From: Oceanococcus sp041619315
GTDB taxonomy: Bacteria; Pseudomonadota; Gammaproteobacteria; Nevskiales; Oceanococcaceae
DNA length: 10,957 nt
Assembly (NCBI GenBank): GCA_041619315.1
Contig: JBFKEC010000098.1
Coordinates: forward strand, 1-10,957
Direction of reading: 5' to 3'
How positions within the stretch are numbered: the first letter of the stretch is position 1; each line of letters begins with the position of its first letter. The notes beneath the pieces are model-generated. The model saw only the letters and a program-made list of their open reading frames with translations. It was not told the DNA's origin and made no database searches. Made by a program: the position numbers and the translations under genes. Below, piece by piece: positions 1 through 6,849 of this stretch.

Positions 1-527
1 GCCGTACCACTCGTCCAATAGTCAGCGATATCTGCGACCAATCTGACATCGCTATCCCGAGCACAGTACAAGCGAGATTCCTCGCCAAAGCACATTTCGC
101 CAGGACGATAGACCACATTGCGAGCGCCACCGTAGTACGAGCCAGAACATGCCGCAGCACTGCTGCGAACAAAGCCGGTGTCCGCATCCACATGCGTCCA
201 CTGATAGGTCGTGGTGTCGCAGTAGTACAGATCACCCTGCTTTGCATGGACAATTACCGCCTCGGGGTCGGCAATCGCAAGATTGCCGAGTTCGACACGA
301 TCACCATTGGCCACCCACTCCAGCGCCCAGCTCAGTCCGGCGTTCAGTGAACTCGACCGGGTGTAGGCCACGGCCATGTCGGACGCCGCCACAACGTGAG
401 TCAGGTCAGGAGATTTCCATTGCGTGCGCACACTTTGATCGGCTGCTGAATAGACCTGCAAAAGCCTTTCGCCATTGACTTGATCAAGCCACACGGCATG
501 CTCGCTTCCAGCTCTTTGCAGCTGTGC
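1..527 (-). other. Beta-rich tail of gene C, cut by the window edge
   Basis: Residues 1024-1198 are short beta-like segments with many Tyr and Trp and four Cys. Examples are HAVWLDQVNGERLLQVYSA, GDLYYCDTTTYQWTHV and RLYCARDSDVRLVADIADYW. The pattern of a value read-out strand followed by a turn is suggestive of a beta-propeller blade, but I cannot confirm repeat units. Confidence 0.35.
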
Positions 528-3500
528 GTCATCAACATCTTCGCTGAGCACCGCCTCGCCCTGATATGGCGTGAATTCAAAACCTGTCGATGCGCCACTG
601 AATCGCCCACCCAGGGGCTCCGAGAGGAATGCCTCCAGGTAGGTCACATCACCATCCGGATCGCTCACATATGCGAGCAAATCCTGCTCATCAACATTCA
701 GCGTATTGCCACGCACAACCCGGAATGTGGCCGTACCCAGAACCTCGGGCGGATCATTAACGGGCTGCACAACAATGCTGATCACGTCACTGTCCATGCG
801 CTGTTCCGCATCTGTGACGGTCAGTTGGATAGTAACGGTCTGCGTGCTGGCCACAGACGGCGCGATGAAACTGGCCCGTGCCGATTGCGCTTGATCGAGG
901 CTGACAGCCGGACCAGATTGCTGACTCCATTGATAGCGCAGCCCTTGATCCAGAGGATCATGGCTACTCTCGCCATCAAGCATGACCTGAGCATGTTCCT
1001 CGACCATCGCAGGGCCAAATGCACGCGCCGAAGGCGGGTCTTGCTGCGGGCCACCCAAATCCGGATCCGCGATGCTGACCACGATGTGATTCTCGGGAAT
1101 CGTGCTGCGTGCGCCCTGAACGTCATCGAGCACCAGGGTAAAGGTTTCGATACCCTCATCAAGGCTGTCCAGAATGACCGGAATAGTGATATTCGCGACC
1201 TGCTGACCCGGACTGAAATCGAAGTTTCCTGCGGCTTGGTGATAGTCAACGTCCGGGGTCGCCGTATCGCCATCGACACTTTGTGTGCGATAGGTGCCGC
1301 TGATGGCAAAACTCACTGGCCGGTCGAGGTGGAGAACCACCACCGCCAATGCGCCATCGCCCTCTTCAGCCAGAGGTTCCATATCGGCAAAAAGCTGCGG
1401 CTCGGAGGGCAGCCCAAGACAGGCATCTGCAAGGTCACGCGGGCACAGATCGGAATCATCCGGATTGCCATCCGCATCGCTATCGCCCCAGTTTGGCTGA
1501 CTTGTCTGAGCCAGCGGCACCGCGCGCACCTCCTGATCGTTATTACGGTTGTCGCCGTCACTGTCGGCATGCGGATCGAGCAGGCTCTGATCAGAAGCAA
1601 GATCCGATGGCTCCAGCAACAACAGGCTGCGTAGCGCATAACGACGTGCATGATCCTGATCGGCCGCGTGCTGCGCCTCTACCTCGGTTGCATACATCGG
1701 GCAACGCGCGCTGAACTGCTGCGAAGCGGAGGCGCTCTGTTCAATCATTTCGAGGAACGCCGCCGACACGAAACAATCCTCATCCTCGAGGGTAAAACTG
1801 CTGACAAAGCGCTCAGCCATGTACACATCGCTGAACACGCCCACTGGCATGTGATCCAGCGCCAGTTGCTCGTCCATGAAGTCCGCAACATCACGCAAAA
1901 TACCGGCACCAGACAGCACGCTGTCGAGGCGGGTAGCCAGTGCGTTGAGCCCTCCAGGCGGGCCAATTTGATCAAGCTGCTTGAGAAATGAGGCAAACCA
2001 TAGTCGCGCGACGGGATCGACCCGGTCATTGAAGATCACCGGTGCCGCAGCGGCATTCAACCGGGCTTCGTCAGACAGGAGCAATTCCAGCGCCATGGCG
2101 GTGCGCGTTGCGGACCAGTCCACACCTGTATTCCAGGCCTGCACCAGATTGGCCTTCAGCCAGCTGATGTAGGCGGTGCGAAAGCTTTCGGCGTCAGACC
2201 ACAACGGCAGCGTCGTAGCAAAGCGCTGCAGATCGGCATCGGCTAGCGCTGGCAGATAGCGCTTATGCATCATCGAGGTGCCGTCGGCTTGAACCAGCGC
2301 GAGGTCCACCATTACGCCATCGGCAGCCGGGAAACGGGCTTCAGGAAAGCGTCCTGCTGCCAGGGCATTGGCAGCCTGATCGGCCACACGCGACGGGGCC
2401 AGATCAGCTGCAACCAGCCTGGATTCATCCAGCAAAGCCTGATCAATCAGCTCGGCCTGGCGCCAGGTCTTGTGCCCGCCTGCGGTTTGGGCACTGGCTG
2501 ATTGCCATGTGCCGCTGAACCCGTTGCGTGCAACCAGCGTTGCACCATCAACAAGGTACTCCACCTCATACAGCCGTCGCGCTTGCGGGTATTCGCGGAA
2601 ACGCTGGGCGCGCTGCAGGTAGCTCTCACTCAGCAACACCTCGCCAGAACCTTCAACCGTTTGAGTGTTTTCGCCTTGACGTGGAATCAGCTGAGGGTCG
2701 GGATCGTGGACGCGCGTGCCGCGCAGTTCTTCATCCCAATCCGACCAGCCATCACCGTCACTATCCTGCGGCACCCAGTTGGGGTCATTGCGCTGTGCGG
2801 CCGTCGCCCCGCGCAGCCACTCATCAAAATCACTCCAGCCATCACCATCGCGATCGAAACTGCGATCGCCATTAAGCGGGTCCAGCCCAAGCTCGCGTTC
2901 AATCAGGTCAGGAATGCCATCACCGTCGCTGTCGCGCAGGCGACCAGCGCTGTCGTCAACGTCGATTTGATAGTGCTTGGTCAGCACCGCAACCTGCTGA
3001 TTAGCCGCATCGCGCAGCTCTACCGTGAGTGAACTCGGCCCGGTTTCAATCAAGTGGTCAATCACACCGACATAGCCATCGCGCACGCTCTGCGCGCGCT
3101 GGCACCCAGCAACAAGCGGTGGCTGCTGACCGCAAAGCACAACGGATACGAACGGCTGATTATCCAGGCTGGCATTTAGCGTCAGGCTCTGACTGGAGGA
3201 CAGCAGCTGTGCGCTGACACCGAACTCCAAGCGTAAGGTGCGATCATATGCGCCACTTTCCGGCCAAACCCTGAGCAGCTGGTCATTTTGCGGGTTCTGC
3301 TGACTGCTTGAGGCCTGCGCCAATCCCGCCAGCGACACTGCGGGCTGCATCGGCTGCATCGGCGGCTCACTCAAGGCCAGGTTATTTATCAGGGCCTGTT
3401 GCTTGCCCGTCAGCATGATTCCACTGCCCTGGAAAGAATCCAGCCATTGGCCGGTATCGATGGACTGCAGATTGGGGTTGTCCGCCTCCATCACCCAAGC

Positions 3501-3596
3501 TTCGGGATTGCTCCCCTCAAACAATGGTGACTGTGCGCTGGCCACCGCACATGCCGCGCATGCCGCGATCACGACCATCCAGTTTTGCGGGTTCAT
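1..3596 (-). CDS. Gene C: exported multidomain protein with TSP3-like, Calx-beta, PKD-like and cadherin-like modules, 3' partial
   Basis: The frame opens at an ATG (3596-3594) overlapping the gene B stop by one base and has no stop before the window edge: 1198 codons plus two bases. The start is fixed by GGAGG seven bases upstream and by a signal-peptide-like N-terminus (MNPQNWMVVIAACAACAV, then ASA cleaved before Q22). Domains in order: an Ig-like beta region with C155 and C165 (about 105-214); three acidic loops, DSDGDGIPD, DRDGDGWSD and DSDGDGWSD (222-286); a helical region of unknown family (about 325-665); two more loops (678-686 and 705-717); Calx-beta (733-846); PKD/REJ-like (853-945); a cadherin-like domain after PVNDPPEV (946-1023); and an aromatic and Cys-bearing beta tail (1024-1198). 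Such modules are known from Ca-dependent adhesins and secreted matrix proteins. No enzyme signature is visible, though the missing C-terminus could hold an effector or anchor. Probably a cell-surface or secreted protein. Confidence 0.93.
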   Translation of the reverse strand, partial: MNPQNWMVVIAACAACAVASAQSPLFEGSNPEAWVMEADNPNLQSIDTGQWLDSFQGSGIMLTGKQQALINNLALSEPPMQPMQPAVSLAGLAQASSSQQNPQNDQLLRVWPESGAYDRTLRLEFGVSAQLLSSSQSLTLNASLDNQPFVSVVLCGQQPPLVAGCQRAQSVRDGYVGVIDHLIETGPSSLTVELRDAANQQVAVLTKHYQIDVDDSAGRLRDSDGDGIPDLIERELGLDPLNGDRSFDRDGDGWSDFDEWLRGATAAQRNDPNWVPQDSDGDGWSDWDEELRGTRVHDPDPQLIPRQGENTQTVEGSGEVLLSESYLQRAQRFREYPQARRLYEVEYLVDGATLVARNGFSGTWQSASAQTAGGHKTWRQAELIDQALLDESRLVAADLAPSRVADQAANALAAGRFPEARFPAADGVMVDLALVQADGTSMMHKRYLPALADADLQRFATTLPLWSDAESFRTAYISWLKANLVQAWNTGVDWSATRTAMALELLLSDEARLNAAAAPVIFNDRVDPVARLWFASFLKQLDQIGPPGGLNALATRLDSVLSGAGILRDVADFMDEQLALDHMPVGVFSDVYMAERFVSSFTLEDEDCFVSAAFLEMIEQSASASQQFSARCPMYATEVEAQHAADQDHARRYALRSLLLLEPSDLASDQSLLDPHADSDGDNRNNDQEVRAVPLAQTSQPNWGDSDADGNPDDSDLCPRDLADACLGLPSEPQLFADMEPLAEEGDGALAVVVLHLDRPVSFAISGTYRTQSVDGDTATPDVDYHQAAGNFDFSPGQQVANITIPVILDSLDEGIETFTLVLDDVQGARSTIPENHIVVSIADPDLGGPQQDPPSARAFGPAMVEEHAQVMLDGESSHDPLDQGLRYQWSQQSGPAVSLDQAQSARASFIAPSVASTQTVTIQLTVTDAEQRMDSDVISIVVQPVNDPPEVLGTATFRVVRGNTLNVDEQDLLAYVSDPDGDVTYLEAFLSEPLGGRFSGASTGFEFTPYQGEAVLSEDVDDAQLQRAGSEHAVWLDQVNGERLLQVYSAADQSVRTQWKSPDLTHVVAASDMAVAYTRSSSLNAGLSWALEWVANGDRVELGNLAIADPEAVIVHAKQGDLYYCDTTTYQWTHVDADTGFVRSSAAACSGSYYGGARNVVYRPGEMCFGEESRLYCARDSDVRLVADIADYWTSGT
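528..761 (-). other. Cadherin-like domain of gene C
   Basis: Residues 946-1023 begin with VNDPPEV, continue with a G-N-T-L strand and LLAYVSDPDGD, and end with a GFEFTP strand. This is the usual look of bacterial cadherin-like or tandem Ig repeats. Only one copy is seen. Confidence 0.65.
762..1040 (-). other. PKD/REJ-like Ig-fold domain of gene C
   Basis: Residues 853-945 include VMLDGESSHDP, LRYQWSQQSGPAVSL, SFIAPSV and VTIQLTVTDAEQRMDSDVIS. This order of motifs (DG-S-S-DP, Y-W-Q-SGP, F-APxV, LTVTD) is typical of PKD/REJ-type modules in secreted bacterial proteins. Confidence 0.8.
1059..1400 (-). other. Calx-beta domain of gene C
   Basis: Residues 733-846 show the Calx-beta pattern: an early acidic E-E-G-D, a TATPDVDY strand, FSPGQQVANITIPVILD, then DEGIETFTLVL and a closing VVSIADPD. 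The family occurs in Na/Ca exchangers, integrin beta-4 and many bacterial adhesins, where it binds calcium. Confidence 0.88.
1437..1577 (-). repeat. Second acidic-loop cluster of gene C (two loops)
   Basis: Encodes DPHADSDGDNRNNDQE and GDSDADGNPDDSDLCP, two further thrombospondin-type-3-like loops just before the Calx-beta domain. The DxDLCP ending is typical of such repeats. Confidence 0.75.
1602..2624 (-). other. Unrecognised helical domain of gene C between the two acidic-loop clusters
   Basis: Residues about 325-665 differ from the beta modules around them. They are rich in Ala and Leu with helix-like stretches (RTAMALELLLSDEARLNAA, VARLWFASFLKQLDQIG, ADFMDEQLALDH, RRYALRSLLLLEP) and few Gly. 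Two Cys (608 and 632) could pair. I see no known catalytic signature. The domain could be the functional core of the protein. Confidence 0.5.
2697..2933 (-). repeat. Thrombospondin-type-3-like repeats of gene C, first cluster (three loops)
   Basis: Three in-frame acidic loops, DSDGDGIPD, DRDGDGWSD and DSDGDGWSD, are spaced 26-30 residues apart. Each is followed by an acidic helix-like stretch (LIERELGLDP, FDEWLRG, WDEELRG). The family is known to bind several calcium ions and form a rigid linker. Confidence 0.85.
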
Positions 3597-3598
3597 CA
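3596..3598 (-). other. TGATG stop/start overlap between genes B and C
   Basis: The TGA stop of B occupies 3598-3596 and the ATG of C occupies 3596-3594, sharing the A. Overlaps of this kind are a classic sign of translational coupling within one polycistronic message. Confidence 0.9.
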
Positions 3599-6500
3599 AT
3601 CCTCCTCCGCGCCGGCGCCGAACAGCCCGAGCCAATCCGTTTCACGCCACAGGCGAATGCGCTGATCCGCGCTGAAATACACAATCTGGTAGCGAAAATC
3701 GCGGTAGGCCAGGCGTGGGTACTGGTCGACATAGACAAACTGCCAAATGTCGTTGAGCGGATCCTCTGGGACCATGCCGATATAGGGGTCGGCCAACTTC
3801 CAGGTCGTTGGCGTGGTGTCGAGGCGATCCCAATGCAATCGATCGATCGTTGGCGATACCTGTTTCCATGCGCTCAATTGCCCCGCTTCATTGCGCGACT
3901 GGCGATACACCACAAAGCTCAGAACATCATTCAGCGCGTTGTCTGCTCGCATCAGCCCGTACTGACTGCAGCGTGGCGTGCGCAGGCCAGCTGGCACCTT
4001 GCCATAGCCCCCTTCTGCATCCGTGACGTAGTCCGTGCATTCATTGGCCAGGGCATCAATCTTGGCCAGCGGGATCATCAAAGCGAGTATCTGATCGGTC
4101 GTAGTGGCACCAATTTCAATGCCATTGAATACGGCCAGATTTTCGCCCTGCGGCGCCTGCGGCACGTCTGGCCAGGGCAGGTACTGGGGTGGGCCTGCAC
4201 TGTCCGGATCACGATAGCCACACAGCGGCGAACTCCATGCTGATTGCGATGCGGCAGCATCAGCCACGGTCGGGCCGATCGCACGCAGGCGCAAACACCA
4301 TTCCTCGCCCGCATGACTGGCCAAGGGCAGGTTCAGGTCGTGGCGCAACAAAGCCTGCGGGTCGTTGCCCGGACGCGACACGGCCTCCAGCAGCACCTCA
4401 GGCTGCATTCCTGGGCGACGCAGCTCAATCATGGTGACCGCAATCGGCTCGGCTGGCAGGCGCCATTGCACGGTCGCCTTGTCGCCAAGAAAATCCAGGG
4501 AAACGGGCTGCGGCTCGCCCGGCGAGGTCAGCATCTCTGCGCCGCCGGCGTGAAAACAACCCAGCTGCAACGACGGTGACTGATTGTTGTTTTGATCCTG
4601 GCTGTAGGCCGACAGGCACAAAGCCCCACTGATCTGTTCGTACTCGAGTTGACCCGGCGTTGCGCTACCGCAGGAACTGACGAGTTTGAAACTTTGGTTA
4701 CCAATACGTGCCTCTAACGTGCCACAGGTACCCGCAGGAAAACTGACCCGATGGCGCAGCGGTCCTTCACTGCGTGTACCCGGCTCTACCGGTACCCCAT
4801 CACAGTCACGTTTGACCAACGCCACTTCACCACCAGTGCAGAACCCGACCTCGTCAGGCAGACTGACGCTGCAGGTTTGAGCCGGACCATCCTTGCTGGG
4901 TGGCTGCAATTCGTAGCGAAAATCGACCAGCCCCGGACCGCCGCAATTTTCCGTTACAACATCGTGGCGACACACCGCGCTTGCAGGCGCGTTCATATCA
5001 CCTTGGTGGACCTCTCCAAAGCCGGCGCCACCACACTGCATTTCAATAAAACTGGTGCGCCCTATGCGGTCCTCAAAACGCCACGGCTTGTCCGCATTGA
5101 TCACCGCAAGATCACAACCGCAGTTCTCCTCACCATTGGAGGTGGTCGATTCATGCACCGGCATTTCCGGGGTGCTGCGATCGGGGAAAATAGCCCGTAC
5201 CGGCGCCGACAACTGACTCAGGCGACCATCCGGAGTGCGGCTGGCAATGCGATACCAATACACGTCCCCGGGCGTGTTAGCCGGAAGCGCGTCGGTCAGA
5301 CGTGCAATCGGATCACCGCTCTGCAAGGCACCGATTGTGATGTTGGCACCACTGGCCAGAAACGAAGGCGCTGCAGCCGGACGAGTCCGCGCATCGCATT
5401 GCGCCCCATCGGCAAGTTTTTCACTAGCAATAGCCTCGCGTTCTACACGATCACTCACCCCATCGCCGTCAGCATCCTGAAAAGCGCTGGCATCGGCGAA
5501 GTTCTCGAAGCGATAAACAAGGTAGTCGCTAACATTGGCGCGCACCGCACGATGCACGCCCGTATCACAATTCTCCTTGAGCCCGACCGATTCAACCCGG
5601 CCCGTCTGCTCAAGCTCATTGCGATTACAGATGGCTCGGCCCGAAAGGAATTCGTCAATGTAACTCTGTGGCGTGATGTGATCCCACCACAGCTCCATGC
5701 TCGGTGTCTGCAAGCCTGCATCCGCGTATGTCCGGACGTTCCACGGCGCCGGCGGTCGACTCATGTCTGGCACGCTCACCAGCAGCCCCTGAGTGGCGCC
5801 ATACTGCCCAGCAAAATCTCGTGCCACCAGATAGTAGGCGCGCGTGTCGCCGGGCTTTAAGCCGGCCGCTCTCAGCTGGTCATGCGTTTCAAGAAAAACC
5901 ACCTCACCCTGCTGCGCAGCGGCACTGGTGATCAGTGTGTCATTGACTTGTTGCAGGCCGGAAAACTCAATCCGCCCCTGACTGGTGTGCGCCTGCGTGC
6001 TGGCCTCACGCGCCAGATCGCGTGTGGGAACCTGCAAGGTGTTGTCGACGCTGCGAAACAGATCGTAACCAACAATGCTGATCTGATTGGCCAGGCGGTC
6101 GGCCTGATTGGCACCGCCGGGCGTGGCCCAGGTCAATGCCACGCTGTAATGGTCCTTGCCACTTTCCAATTCATCGCAGGCCCCTTGCGTCACCTGATCC
6201 AAACCGCTGACATCCAGATTGCGGGTCTTCTGAGCCAGATCGACCGTGACCTGACCTGCGCGCACAAGATCGCCATTGCCATGCCGGGCAAGCAGTTCAT
6301 ACACGTGATTTCCGCTGGCACTGTCATCCACAAAGGCGCGATAGCGGGCACGCGCAACATTGATATCCATGCGCGAGGCCAAGGCCTGAAACAGGCGATC
6401 CGAAGGGCGCGTGGAGGTCAATCGACTGCGCAGAGCCGCATGAAACTGGCTGGACTCGAACATCGCGACATCCGGGTCATCCAAGGCCAGGCGCTTGAGC

Positions 6501-6835
6501 TGGGTGAGCGTTTCCAGATATCGACGCTGCTGCGCCTCGCCGGCGTACAGCGACTTGATCTGGCGCTCGCTCATCACGGCGTTGGCCGGAAAACTTGCCA
6601 GCTCGACGCCATCTCGGCGCACAACGAAACCGACCAGGTCAGCCGGCAGCTCACCCTCAAGTACATCCCAGCGAAGGTAAACCGCATGCTCCTGCTGAGC
6701 GCTGCTGGACAATGAGCCCAGCGGCGCAACCTTGCCGATGAAATACAACGCCTGCTGAGCCGAAGCCTGCATGGGCAGTCCTGCGAGAACCAGGCAAAGC
6801 GCCCGCAGGGTGTTGTTAACTACACGAGTGATCAT
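3596..6835 (-). CDS. Gene B: exported multi-module fibronectin-III-like protein with Cys-rich block
   Basis: Complete gene of about 1079 residues. An ATG at 6844 is also possible, but it directly abuts the GGGG of the likely Shine-Dalgarno site. The ATG at 6835 sits 9 bases after AGGGG and gives a cleaner signal peptide (MITRVV..., hydrophobic ALCLVLAGL, cleavage after ASA at residue 26), so I prefer it. The mature protein reads as fibronectin-III-like modules: about 50-199, 230-356, 359-553, 773-879 and a C-terminal one about 973-1057. Typical strands are VGFVVRRDG, VGYDLFRSVDN, DYLVYRFEN and VYWYRIASRTPDG. The third module carries an insert with the acidic loop DADGDGVSD (454-462). Residues 572-760 hold 12 Cys and may be a separate disulfide-bonded domain; the mature chain has 20 Cys in all. 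No catalytic motif is evident. The gene lies between A and C and probably encodes a secreted binding or scaffold protein. Export is well supported; the function is inference. Confidence 0.94.
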   Translation of the reverse strand: MITRVVNNTLRALCLVLAGLPMQASAQQALYFIGKVAPLGSLSSSAQQEHAVYLRWDVLEGELPADLVGFVVRRDGVELASFPANAVMSERQIKSLYAGEAQQRRYLETLTQLKRLALDDPDVAMFESSQFHAALRSRLTSTRPSDRLFQALASRMDINVARARYRAFVDDSASGNHVYELLARHGNGDLVRAGQVTVDLAQKTRNLDVSGLDQVTQGACDELESGKDHYSVALTWATPGGANQADRLANQISIVGYDLFRSVDNTLQVPTRDLAREASTQAHTSQGRIEFSGLQQVNDTLITSAAAQQGEVVFLETHDQLRAAGLKPGDTRAYYLVARDFAGQYGATQGLLVSVPDMSRPPAPWNVRTYADAGLQTPSMELWWDHITPQSYIDEFLSGRAICNRNELEQTGRVESVGLKENCDTGVHRAVRANVSDYLVYRFENFADASAFQDADGDGVSDRVEREAIASEKLADGAQCDARTRPAAAPSFLASGANITIGALQSGDPIARLTDALPANTPGDVYWYRIASRTPDGRLSQLSAPVRAIFPDRSTPEMPVHESTTSNGEENCGCDLAVINADKPWRFEDRIGRTSFIEMQCGGAGFGEVHQGDMNAPASAVCRHDVVTENCGGPGLVDFRYELQPPSKDGPAQTCSVSLPDEVGFCTGGEVALVKRDCDGVPVEPGTRSEGPLRHRVSFPAGTCGTLEARIGNQSFKLVSSCGSATPGQLEYEQISGALCLSAYSQDQNNNQSPSLQLGCFHAGGAEMLTSPGEPQPVSLDFLGDKATVQWRLPAEPIAVTMIELRRPGMQPEVLLEAVSRPGNDPQALLRHDLNLPLASHAGEEWCLRLRAIGPTVADAAASQSAWSSPLCGYRDPDSAGPPQYLPWPDVPQAPQGENLAVFNGIEIGATTTDQILALMIPLAKIDALANECTDYVTDAEGGYGKVPAGLRTPRCSQYGLMRADNALNDVLSFVVYRQSRNEAGQLSAWKQVSPTIDRLHWDRLDTTPTTWKLADPYIGMVPEDPLNDIWQFVYVDQYPRLAYRDFRYQIVYFSADQRIRLWRETDWLGLFGAGAEED
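3600..3608 (-). promoter_or_regulatory. Ribosome binding site of gene C inside the end of gene B
   Basis: The minus strand reads GGAGGAGGA, with the GGAGG core at 3608-3604 seven bases before the ATG at 3596. The site lies within the last codons of gene B (Glu-Glu-Asp). Together with the TGATG overlap it suggests that ribosomes finishing B start C, so the two proteins would be made in coupled amounts. Confidence 0.85.
4556..5122 (-). other. Twelve-cysteine block of gene B
   Basis: Residues 572-760 (from the preferred start) hold 12 Cys, including CGC and several Cys-Gly pairs, between the third and fourth fibronectin-III-like modules. The even count and exported context suggest six disulfides. 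I do not recognise the domain. Confidence 0.55.
5435..5476 (-). other. DxDGDG acidic loop inserted in a gene B fibronectin-III-like module
   Basis: Encodes DADGDGVSDRVERE, a single thrombospondin-type-3 or dockerin-like calcium loop. It sits between the strand DYLVYRFEN and a Cys-containing linker, apparently as an insert in the third module. It is close in sequence to the loops of gene C. Confidence 0.65.
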
Positions 6836-6843
6836 GGCGCACA

Positions 6844-6849
6844 TCCCCT
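6844..6849 (-). promoter_or_regulatory. Ribosome binding site that decides the gene B start
   Basis: The minus strand reads AGGGGA, overlapping the TAG stop of gene A. It is too close to the ATG at 6844 but lies 8-9 bases before the ATG at 6835, which favours the downstream start. It ties initiation of B to termination of A. Confidence 0.6.

Noticed and set aside
480..1634. Long plus-strand reading frame of 384 codons opposite gene C
   Set aside because: It is the codon-in-register antisense frame of gene C. Stops appear there only where the gene uses TTA, CTA or TCA, which are rare codons here. The product has no domain-like features, while the minus strand encodes clear Calx-beta and PKD-like modules.
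2697..2933. Repeated CCATCACCGTC-like units, considered as a DNA-level or CRISPR repeat
   Set aside because: The units are the codons of DxDGDG loops, spaced by the protein repeat; there are no identical direct repeats with unique spacers.
4751..5860. Long plus-strand reading frame of 369 codons opposite gene B
   Set aside because: It has the same in-register antisense relation to gene B and no credible product or ribosome binding site.
5882..6715. Plus-strand reading frame of 277 codons opposite the start of gene B
   Set aside because: In-register antisense shadow of the first fibronectin-III-like modules of gene B.
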